From Psococerastis gibbosa (Eukaryota; Arthropoda; Insecta; Psocodea; Psocidae): a DNA stretch of 64,000 nucleotides. This document shows, in pieces, positions 35,601 to 47,600 of this stretch. A program made the translations under genes and the position numbers. The stretch is taken from the NCBI GenBank assembly GCA_963971405.1, contig OZ020487.1, positions 43,187,039 to 43,251,038 on the forward strand, read 5' to 3'. Under the pieces are notes generated by a model, which saw nothing but the letters and a program-made list of their open reading frames with translations, ran no database searches and was not told the origin of the DNA. The number at the start of each line of letters is the position of its first letter. Position 1 is the first letter of the stretch.

Positions 35601-38600
35601 AAACAAGTCAGAAATTAATACTATATAATACATAATGTTGTATTACTTACTATTTACATAAGTTATAATTATTGATTGGGATTGCCAATGAAGTTTCACT
35701 TCTGCCGTGCGGTCTTAAGCACACATTTGTTTTTTGTTTTTTCATCTATAATTCAGTACTAATAATAAGGCCTACAGTAATCCAGGCCCAAGTGCATGGT
35801 CTCCCACCTTATACCTAAACACTTAGAAGTAATAAAAATATGTTGATAGGTTCTCTTGCAGCTCATCGTCACCATTCGTCGCCATTTCGGCGTCGAACTC
35901 GGGTATGTCTAGCTCGAGCTGTGTTCCTCCACGACCTTCCTCCAGTTCTTCAAGACCTAAATCGAGAGAGCAACACCACACCCCCTCTCTGATTTCCCCC
36001 TCCCACATCCCTGGTAAGTCACAAGTACTTGAGGGTACTAGAAGCAAAAGGTTTCAGTTCCAATTTTTTGCGATATTGAGTTATTGGTATCGTCGGAATC
36101 GTCTAGTAAAGGGGTACAAAGTGACAGTGTTGTTAGGAGCAAAATGGGACTTCCTAAGTGTTAAAATGTAGCGTGAAAGAAACAGATTCCTAAGTACGTT
36201 ATCAGCTAACCTACAGTTTTTGGTCTCCTGAAAAATTTAGTTAAGTGGAACTGGAACCTTTTGCTTCTAGTACCCTCAATTTAATGTAGCGTACAGCCGT
36301 GCTTAGACACGCACCTATTGGTCAACTCTCGCTTACGCCTGTTACATCGTGTCCAAGCTTGTCTTAGTTTGTCCATCGATTGTAGCCAGTGTGAGTTGAC
36401 ATTGAGGATGTGTACCAGTTTTCCAATGGCCAAAATTTCATTCCGAAACACTATGAATAATGTCCGAAATACCATGGGGTCATTGGTAAGATTTTAGTCA
36501 GAAATATCTTCTTCTTTAGCCAACGCCCGTCCTTGGCTGGTAGGCCATTTGACGCCGCGCCGCATAGTAGAGCTGGGCTAATTCCTCTTGTGTCATAGTT
36601 CGGTTTTCTACCTCAATGCCAGTGCAGCTGAATAGGTGACCGGCATTCCCCTCTCCTTGGAAGCAGAGGGGGCAGCAGCAGAAATATAGTTTTACTTTAT
36701 TTACTGATTTCCCCAATTATTTATTTTTTATTGCCATTTTTGGCAATTCTTTCTCTGATTTCGGGGGGTTCCAGAGAACAGCTTTCTGGCAATAAGGAAT
36801 GGTTTGGTTGCCTGGTTCTTTAAAATGACGATAAAGCCATTATTTATTTATTTACTTATTACGTTTTCTTGCAGTCTCATCGCACATGATTCAACCTAGT
36901 CCGACCAGTATTCCGGGGCCGGTGATGCACCCGTCGCAGCAGCCATCGCCCCTGAGCCGTATCTCGCCCGCACACCACCCCGCCGCCTTCCTGCCCCCGC
37001 ACATCCCCTCGCACCACCTCATGCAGCACTCGTTGCCGCTGTTTGCGGCCATGCATAATCCGTACCACCCGTACGCCACTTATCCGTTTCCTTACCCCTA
37101 CCCGTACCCCATACCGCCGCCCCAACTCAAGGAGACCACCATGACACACCATTCGCATTCGTCGAGCTCTGTAACTACGAGGGTGCGGGAATCGGAAAGG
37201 ATGGATGATATTGGTGAGTTTTTGGGGTTATTCTGCTTCTTCAAATGCCTCTTCTATCGAAGATTGGCGATCATCATGGCAGTTGTAGTCATGATGACTA
37301 TACTTGGGAATTTTAATGCAGTTGTTTCCCGTTGCCTTCTGCATCCTTATGCCGTTGACTCTTCATTGAGTTCCTCCGACTTCAGGGCCAGTTTCCCAAC
37401 ACCAGGACAAAAGATACTAATGTCACCAGTACTTTACACAAAAGAAAAGGGTACCTGGCCACCAGAGGGGAGTTGACCCAGACCCTGGGGGGGGGATGTC
37501 AAGGTCAGTTTTCAAACTTTGACCTTCCGTCTCATAGTCCTGTTCTCAACAATCTGGCCTATTCCTGACCAAGAGAAGAAATTGTATTTAGTTTATTAAG
37601 GAATATACAACACTATTTGCATAATTTAAGTGTCTCTTCTACGCTACGGAATTCAGGACCTGAAATTAGAGGGTTTAGAAAAATCTGGACTTGACGGGAT
37701 TCGAACCCACGATCTACGCTTATCAGGGGCATCGTGTTATATACCATATAATACGCACTGCAATATATTGAATAACCAACCACTGCACATAATTTCATAT
37801 AGAGTATACATTTCCATTCATTTTTCTCAGGCGACGGCAGCTCGACGGAAACAACCATGCTCCACCACTCGAGTGTTCATCATTCGCATTCAAGCTCGGA
37901 CAAGCAGCAGGGCATTCACATCAGTCACTCCTCGAGCTCCAGCACAAGTCTGAAGAAGCAGAGCAGTAGCTCAGCTCGCGGCGGCTCGAGCCCGGTAGCA
38001 CATATGAGTGCAACCATGTCGCAGACGCAGTCGACTAGCATCTCGCTCGGTGGCGCCACCAACCCGCACCACAGCCACCACCATAGTCACCACCATCAGA
38101 GTGGAGATGTCGTGCTGGGCAGCAGTCCGAACCGTGTCAAGCCGCACCACGGGATGATGGCGATCCCGCCGATGCACTCGATGGCACTGCCACCGCCCGC
38201 TGTGCCAGGCAGTAGTTTGGAGGCGCTGCGAGCGCATGCTGTTGCTGCTGCCAGTATGCAGCAGACTCCGCCGCATGGTAATGCATCAGTTTTATATATA
38301 ATAGAATAGATGGCGCCTAACCATACATTATAGGGGTCTTCACAGTGTTCGTGCTATCGAGTTATACCTAGTTAAGTGTGTTATATCAAGTTAACACACC
38401 GATAACCAAGCTAACCAGCGTGCTATCCTAAACGCACTTCCAAGTTGGTTAAGTGTGCTATTTAACTTGCGCTGCGATCGATAGCTCAGGTTTGACCGCC
38501 GCCATCTTTGTTTTTGTTGATTGATTTGAAACACGCGTTTAAAATTTTGTAGTATTTAAATTTATTTGTAGAATCTATTATCACAAGCAATTACCGTTAA

Positions 38601-41600
38601 TACTTACAATTATAATAGCCAAAATGAACAAAAAAATATAAACCCATGTGGCACTAGAATAGAGTTCTGCCACTTTCTTTGAAACGGTGCCACGAACGTC
38701 TGACTACTACCACGTTGTTTACCCTGTTAAATATATAATGATAACTCACTCCCGAGGTACACTCACGATTGTGTGTTAATTTGAATAGCACATCTAACTC
38801 GATAACACCAACACTGTGAAGACCCTTTACATTGCAGTATTATATGGTATAAATAATACTGCAATATAATGAATAAAGCTTTGCCTTTAGTCCAGCGGTT
38901 AAGACTACGCCCCGGTTAGGTGTAAATCGTGGGTTCGAATCCCGCCAAGTCCAGTTTTTTTTTTATATCCTCTACTTTTGGACCTATCCATAAGCAAAGT
39001 ATTGCCGATAGCGGCCATAGCACATATAGGGGGAAATGGCAAAGGAAACGTTTCCCGGTTGTTGGGTTGCAACATATAAAGAGAAAAGAAAAATGAAAAT
39101 CAAGTTAAATTCGCATTCCGACCAATTTTAAAACATTGTGCATCCAATTTGCATATTATTGGACTTTGTCTGTTTGCAAATAAACGCTTATTTATTTATT
39201 TTTTATTTATTTATTTAATATGCGCTATATTGATGGCCTGAATGACCGTGGAGATGATTGAAATTACCAATAATCTGTCCGAATTGCTGGTCTGACGGGA
39301 TTTGGTGATTTTGTGAGGCGGTTATTGAGTTACTGGTGAAAGCCGTAGTGTAGTCGGGTTCTATTCCGCCACCTATTTATCTCTATCTAGTTGGAAATAA
39401 TTATTCAGGTGAGAGGCTGAAGCCAAGTGGTTCGGAATCCACTATAATCCCTAGTTCAAACACAAAGGCCAAAGTTGAACCCATGTCCAAGCAGTTTATG
39501 AATTTAGAGTCCCCTGACACCCTAAAATTGGTACTAGCAAGGTAGAAAAAAAAATCTGGCTTTGGGCCGCAAAATTGCAACATATTTATGATTGGTCAGG
39601 TACCCACCATACAACGCGGCACTCTTCAGTGGAAGACTTGAAGAGTGAGCCCACGCCGGACCCCGTCGAATCAATACCGGACGAAGACGAGGGAAGTCCG
39701 CAGCATATTCCCCGAGGTCCTAGTCCAGAGCCCAAGATTGAAGACAGTGAGTGTCATCGAAGCCAAAGCGCCATGTAAGTTTTAATCACTACTCTCTAAT
39801 GAGGTTCTGTAGGGACAGTTTTGGTCACTAGGTTCGCTGACGACAAACCGATATCCATATTATTCAAAATGGCCGCCGTTTGCATGTGAGAGCTAAGCTC
39901 TTAGCATCTAATTAATTCTTTTAATATTTTTTATAATATTTTTACTATGCCTGGACCTTATTTCGCTGCATATAATTTAATATATATATTCTCCATGATT
40001 TATAGAAAAATATCACTTTAAAATAATACATAAAGAACCGGTCCGAGTTTACTCGAACATGCTTTCCAATTTATCAACATTAGTAGATCTACTTCTTCTT
40101 CTTCTGCCAACGCCCGTCCTTGGCTGGTAGGCCATTTGACGCACATTAGTAGATAGAGAATATGAGTAATTTCATGGTAAATAATTTTCCAGTGGTTAAA
40201 TTTCCGTTATTTCGGGGGGGGGGGGGGGTGTCCACCTGACGTCACTGGAAGTGAGATAAATTCTAGAAAGGTCAGACCAACACATTAATTACCACACAGC
40301 AATAATTGCGGGGCACACAATGCATTTGAGCGCGAATTTTCTACCATTTTTTCAAAAAATAATTTTTTGTGCAAAGCCAAATATTTTTTGGGAAAGCAAC
40401 CAATGCGGTTTCGTTACTCAATTTAACACCTGAAACATACTTGAAGGTAGAAATCATCGATAGAAAGGTTTCGCAGAAAAATTATTTTTTAGTCATTTTT
40501 TATTAAAATTTACATATTTTTATTTTTTTAGCCCCCGAAGCAAACTATCCAGGGGCAAGCGACCCCCCGCATTTTATCAACATTAATAACAACTACAATA
40601 TATGAGAATTTAAAAGAAATCGTTGGAGCCGTTTTAGGGAAATAATTTTTTTAGACGTGTTTTTGGAGTTTTTTGAGAATAAAACCCCCCAAATTGAGTT
40701 AGCCCCAAATAATAAAAATGGTCCCCAGGTATGATTTTTGTGAACCTACATGCCGAATTTCATCAAAATCGACCGAGTAGTTTGCCCGGAAATCAACGAA
40801 CAGACAGACATTTCGTAAAAACCACTTTTTTGGGTTCCTGGGACCTAAAAACGTGTAAATTCATTGAAATCTCGGAATCGAAAATTTCGACCGTCACAAA
40901 GCTTTCCTTATACTACGTATAAATTGGAAAGCAATAAAATAATTTTAAAATAGTATTGAGGCTTATGGAAAAATCAACGCTTTGATATCATTGCAACTGG
41001 TGCTGCCATCTACAAAATGACGTCACAAATGAATTCAGTATGGGCACTCACAGGCGTACCTGTTGGAAATATCGGGGGAATACGGTAGACATCGAATTAA
41101 TAAAGTAAATAAATAAACATGTTATGAGCAATGTACCCTGACTACGCGTGTTTTTATCAATCGTAGAGCCGTCAAAATAGTTAAATTAGGCGGCAATTCC
41201 ACCGGCGATTTTACTTCATTTGTGATTTGAGACTTATTAATGGTGTCTGCTACCATATTATAACTTAATTTATAATAAATAAGTTAAGTATCTACATAAT
41301 AGTCTCCTTAAAACGAAACAAACAAAAAATCTCAAATCACAAATGAAGTAAATTCGCCGGTGGAATTGCCGCCTTAGCAGAAATGCTCCTCTACATTACG
41401 ATCCATAACATGTGACCTTCACTAACAAGAATCGGGCGTACCCTGGGCAACGCCAAGTGGAAACATCTAGCGGTCAATCCTTTCACCAAGGCGGGGTTTC
41501 CACCGACCTCTCATTGCAGAATGCAAAGACATTGACGTGGTAGCAGACATTCAAGACTTAGGTGGGCATTCCACCGACCTCTCATTGCAGAATGCAAATG

Positions 41601-44600
41601 ACATTGACGGAAATTTTTGTTTTACTCCATGTCATAGTTAAAATAGATCAATGATCATAGAGTAAAATCACAAACAAACTAAAATTAAAAAATGGCGTCA
41701 TGGAATATATTAAGTAGAAACATTTTAATAGATGTCTATAAAAAGAAAAATTCAAATTTCCGTCAATGTCATTTGCATTCTGCAATGAGAGGTCGGTGGA
41801 AACCCCGCCCAACGAGAAGAGACCAAAAACTTGCACGACCTTTGGGTGTGCACCGACCATGGCATCAGGTTCGCAGAGTACTTGACCCAGAAACTAGGAA
41901 TCACTAGCTCGGACACGACAAAAGAAGAGTAACAAAAATTGGCTACAGTTCTTGAACTCCTTCGTACTAATTCAAGCTAACTATTTTTCAGATTCCTACG
42001 TCACTGGAACCGCGGTGATTTCAATTCGTGCGCCCGCACAGACCTGACATTCAAGCCTGTGCCTGACTCAAAATTAGCGCGGAAGAGAGAGGAACGGCTG
42101 CGGAAACAGGCTGATCGGGAACGGGAAGAACGAGAGAAGGCGGCGCAACAGGCTCAATCGGTTAGTTAAACTTATTCTTTTAATATGTCGACATTGGCTA
42201 GAAAACACACATTTGGCTTTTAATTCACACTTTATGTAGGCCTACTGTAAGTCGAGCTAGTATATTCTGACAATCGTCTGTTTTTTTTTTCTTTGGTGAA
42301 AACCGGTCGTGTTTTGGTAATCCTTACTGCAGTCGTTGGCTCATTTTAATCAGGCTCTTTAATCGCCTCCTGTTTGTAACCTGAGATTACACCTTTCCAT
42401 CGGCCCCTGAGCTTTGGCCTGATCCGACGACTGATCTTTAAAATTTAATATTAAATAAATTTGGTGACCTACATCTTCCACTTAGGTTCAGGGCTGGATA
42501 AGTGAGCCGCAAATCGAAAATGTTTTCATCCTAACCTACCTGCAATTTAAGCCGTCAGCCTGGTCACGGTTTTAAATAAATAAATAAATATTGACTTTTT
42601 TTGTTCTTATACTAAGCCAACCTAGCGGAGTTAGGGCTATAAAGCCCTCTCTTACACTCAACTAGGAAGACCCGGGACCGCCTTCTTTACATGCCCTCCG
42701 AAGCATGGCCAGAAAATGTAGCAAGTGTAACGGTTCTATATAGGAGAGATGGGCCAAAAATATTTGTTGAGTGTACAGCCCGTAGGAAATTGGCAACCCG
42801 ATATTTATTACTTTTTATTTTTTATTTAATTAACTAAGCATGTTATTAAAGATTTGGCTCATCAAAGTTGTAGAAGACTACTTCATGCATCATATAATAA
42901 GGTATTTTTAGTTTTTTTATAAAATCGCTTTTACGCGAAAATATATATTTATAAAATATCTGCATGTTTATGAAAAAACTACAATTTCGAAAATTAAAAA
43001 TATCTTATAATATGATGCATGAAGTAGTCTTCTACAACTTTGATGAGCCAAATCTTTAATAACATGCTTAGTTAATTAAATAAAAAATAAAAAGGAATAA
43101 ATTTCGGGTTGCCAATTTCCTACGGGCTGTACACTCTTAAATCCTGGGGCCACCTGCTACATTTTTTCAATGGCTAGTCATAAGACGTGGCGAGTGGCCC
43201 CAGACATTAAAAAATATATTTTTGGCGCGCTGGACCGTCGCATCTCTCTTATACTAAACTCCGACCCCGTTCAATGCATAAAGGGCTCAGTATTTCCGCC
43301 CGCAGCGCTATCTGCAGAATCAGTCGGCAAGTTTTATCTGACTACGAAAGCCAAGAGCACAGTTTTTAATTTTTAATTGTAATTAAATTATTTATCTAAG
43401 CAAATTTAATTATGTATAGATTTAAATATATTTATTATAAACAGTGACCAATTTGTTTTTCAAATTTAAGTTTATATGTTATCTCTGAGGACAATCAATG
43501 ACTACAACCGCCATCTCCTTCCTTGTCAAAGCAGTGCTTTTAATAATTAATTACAATTAAATTGGTTATCTAAGCGACTTTAATATTTTTATAAATTTAA
43601 ATATATTTATTATAACAATTGACCTTTTCCAAACTTCAGGCTGAAAATAAAATAAACGTAGTTCGTCAGCCATCTTTGTTTATATTTCACTACGTAGCTC
43701 AACAGCACTATTTTTAATAATTAAGTAACAACTTCATTGTTTATTTGAACAAATTTAACACTTTGAAAATTGTTTAAATTTAAATTTGCATTTATTTATT
43801 AATTAAATGAACATTAAATAAACAAAATAAAATCAATTAAAAATGAAAGTTTGTTTTTTTGGAGGTTAGGGCGGAAACGTGATACTAGCGCAGTCTGAAT
43901 TCCCGGTCGGCAAGTTTTTTTGTTATTCCGCCATTTGTAAATAAACAAATACTACTCTTAAGGCCGTAGTGGACCATCTAGTTAGTTCTTTATCTAAGAC
44001 TGAACTCTAGCTTTAACTCGTACATTTGATTTTTATTTTATAGAGGAAGGTAGCGAATACTCCAGACAACAAGGAGCCTGTATCGAAGCCCCCGTCGCGG
44101 GGTCCAATTGAAACAATTACTTCGCCGTACGACAGGTTTGCGCAGCGCGCTGGCTACCCCGATACTCCTGCACTAAGGCAACTCAGGTACAGTACTTTAC
44201 TTTTCTTTGTCGTGTGAAGTACAATAAAAAGATTCTAAAATTATAGGTAAATTTTTTTTAATAATAAAAGTCTGCGCCTAAAGCCAGAACTATCAGTTTC
44301 TAGAGTTTATCTTGCCTCGAGGCGTTATTAAATCATCATGATAATGTGCCTTTTAGCTTTTTAATACTGTACACACAGTTAAACAACTGAATTTTTTTTC
44401 TTTTCAGTGAATACGCTAGACCGCACGCTGGATTCTCCCCGGGTAGAGCTTCCTCCATGGGCATGCCACAGTGTTTGGACTCGATGATACAATATCAATT
44501 CAATTCCATGTACGGTGCTCGTGACAGGTACTGACACACAGTAATAGTTAAATGTATTGTACCGGAGTCAGCAGCCCGATCATGGCATGACTTCTGTCTC

Positions 44601-47600
44601 CCTAGCTACGCCTATCTAGACAGTTGTGACAGGATTTTTAGTATTTTCCCTCCGGTATAGAAGATGCAGGGCGTGTGGATGCATAGAGTAGTATACTTTC
44701 GTATTGGAAAAATACTTGTGTCCAACCTATCAGTATCAGATGGATGCTAAGGCGCGGTTTCCACCGACCTCTAAGTGCAAAATACACATACGGTGACGTG
44801 GTAGCAGACATTCAAGACTTAGGTGGGGTTTCCGACGACCTCTCATTGCAGAATGCACAATGCACATAATGCACACGGAAATTTGAATTTTTCTTATTAT
44901 AGAAATGTATTAAAATGTTTGTACTTAACATATCCCATGACTCCATTCTTTAATTTTAGTTTGTTTGTTTGTGATTTTACTCTATAATCATTGATCAATT
45001 TTAACTATGGCATAGAGTAAAACAAAAATTTCCGTCAATGTCATTTGCATTCTGCAATGAGAGGTCGATGGGAACCCCGCCTTTATTAATGATATCTGCT
45101 ACCACGTCACCGTATGTGTATTTTGCCCTTAGAGGTCGGTGGAAACCGCGCCTAAGCCGCCTATATGTGGGTTTCTTACTGCGGCGTCCCTGTGCTGACC
45201 ATTTTTAATTACTTACAGGTTGGAATTGGAGCACCTCGAGCGAGAGAAGCGGGAGCGGGAGATGCGTGAACTGCGTGAGCGTGAGTTGAACGACCGACTG
45301 AAGGAAGAACTGATGAAGAGCGCAGGCGCGCCGCCGGGATCGCGCATGCCTACGCCACTGGATCCCCACTGGCTGGAACTGCATCGCCGCTACGGGGGCC
45401 CGCCCCCTCAGTTTGGAATTAACCCCTATCAGGGGCACCCAGGGGGTGAGTGGCTGCAGCTATTACCTCATTTTGAATTTAGGGCGGCTCCCACCAATTG
45501 TCAAAATTATAATGGTAAGTGGAATCCAGCGGAGTGTGCAGTCGTCCGTCATGCATTGCAAAAGGGTAGAGCTAGACTTCTGTGTAGGAGAGATGGGTCA
45601 TTTCAGCCCGCTGAAAATACTTTTTGAATCCTGGGGCCACTTCGATGGTTCAGTGGTAACGTGCGAGTTTTTGCACGCCATGCGATTGGAGACGTGTCGT
45701 AACTCAACACGGGTACTAACCTATACATAGGCGACTGAAGAGGTCAATCGGATACATTCATTAAATTGTTTGTATGCGATTAATCTTTTTAACAAAAAAA
45801 AAACTTGACTGGTCATAGGAAACGTTGTAGGTGGTCCCAGAAATTCAAAAAATATATTTGGTGGGATTCAAAAATCTCCCCTATATAGAACTCTAGGTGG
45901 AACGTAAACAAACAAACCGAGTGCAATGTCTTTCGGATGCTGAGCTGATTTCAAATTTCCCAGGAAATATCGATTGTAGAGTTTTTATCGAGACATTGGT
46001 CAGATTGGACAGAAAGGGTTAAGATTAGAAATAAATAAAAAATGAATAAATAATCATTTATTTGCAAACAGACCTAAAAGTCCAATAAAATGCAAATGAA
46101 GTGATGAGAAGATATGATTACAAAGGCTTTCACGGCCGGAGTTACATGAAGAATCAGTTGAATCCGGGATGTTAGACCGTGGTCGTCCTGAAAGTGTACT
46201 TCCAAACGCTTCGTCAACATCTGCGGTCAACATCAGCAACAACTGAGCAACTTGCTGCTGAGCCTCCTAGATACAATCTTAGAAGTCTACGCAGTTCCAC
46301 TAAAGATGTCGACCGCAGATGTTGACGACACGTTTGGAAGTACACTTTCAGGACGACCACGGCCTATCATAACGGTTTCTACTGATTCTTCATGATGAGA
46401 AGATAGTTTGGGTGAATGATTGGTGGAGAAGATAGAGAGAAGGAAGAGTGGTTGGGACAGATAAAGCGAATGTATAAGGCACGGAAATGCCTAGGGGAAG
46501 GGATAACCAAGAAGAGATGCAGGAACCAGGTTCAGGACGATATCAGAAGAGTGAGACTGATGTTAGAGGTGGGGAGAGTGTAAGAGGCTCACCAGCCGCA
46601 CTCGAACAAATGGAGATGATAGTAGAAAGATGTGTTTCTTTACTATTTGGAACATAAACGAGTACTGTTAAAAATCTTCGGAAGTGCGTTAGGAAACTGA
46701 CTTTTTTCTGCAACAGCCAATCACGCCACGTTAAATAGGCAAGCTAATAAGGTACGTACGGATGATCGGGACGCGGGGAAATTTGTCATTGTAACAAATA
46801 GGTAGTTGGAAAACCACAGAGTCAACTTAAGAAGACATCTGAAGCTGGTCGTATACCGGTGTACGGTACACCCTCGCCACGCCCAGGAAACACTTCAGCG
46901 TCAGAAATATCTTCGGAAGTGCGTTAGGAAACTGACTTTTTTTCTGCACCAACCAATCACGCCAGGTTAAATAGGCAAGCTAGTGGGACCCAGTACATGC
47001 GGATGATCGGGACGCGCTGGGAAATTTGTCATTGTAACAAATGGGTAGTTGGGAAAATCACAGAGTCGACTTAAGAAGATTTCTGAAGCTGGTCGTATAC
47101 CGGTGTACGGTACATCCTCGCTACCTCCAGGAAACACCTCAGCGTCGAAAATATCTTCGTAACTGCGTTCAGAAGTTGACTTTTTTTTCTGCACCTACCA
47201 ATCACGCCAGGTTAAATAGGCAAGCTAATAAGGTACGTACGGATGGTCGGGACGCTGGGAAATTTTTATTGTAACAAATGGGTAGTTGGAAAACCACAGA
47301 GTCAACTTAAGAAGATTTCTGAAGCTGGTCGTATACCGGTGTACGGTACACCCTCGCCACGCCCAGGAAACACTTCAGCGTCAGAAATATCTTCGGAAGT
47401 GCGTTAGGAAACTGACTTTTTTTCTGCACCAACCAATCACGCCAGGTTAAATAGGCAAGCTAGTGGGACCCGGTACATGCGGATGATCGAGACGCGCTGG
47501 GAAATTTGTCATTGTAACAAATGGGTAGTTGGAAAATCACAGAGTCAACTTAAGAAGATTTCTGAAGCTGGTCGTATACCGGTGTACGGTACATCCTCGC

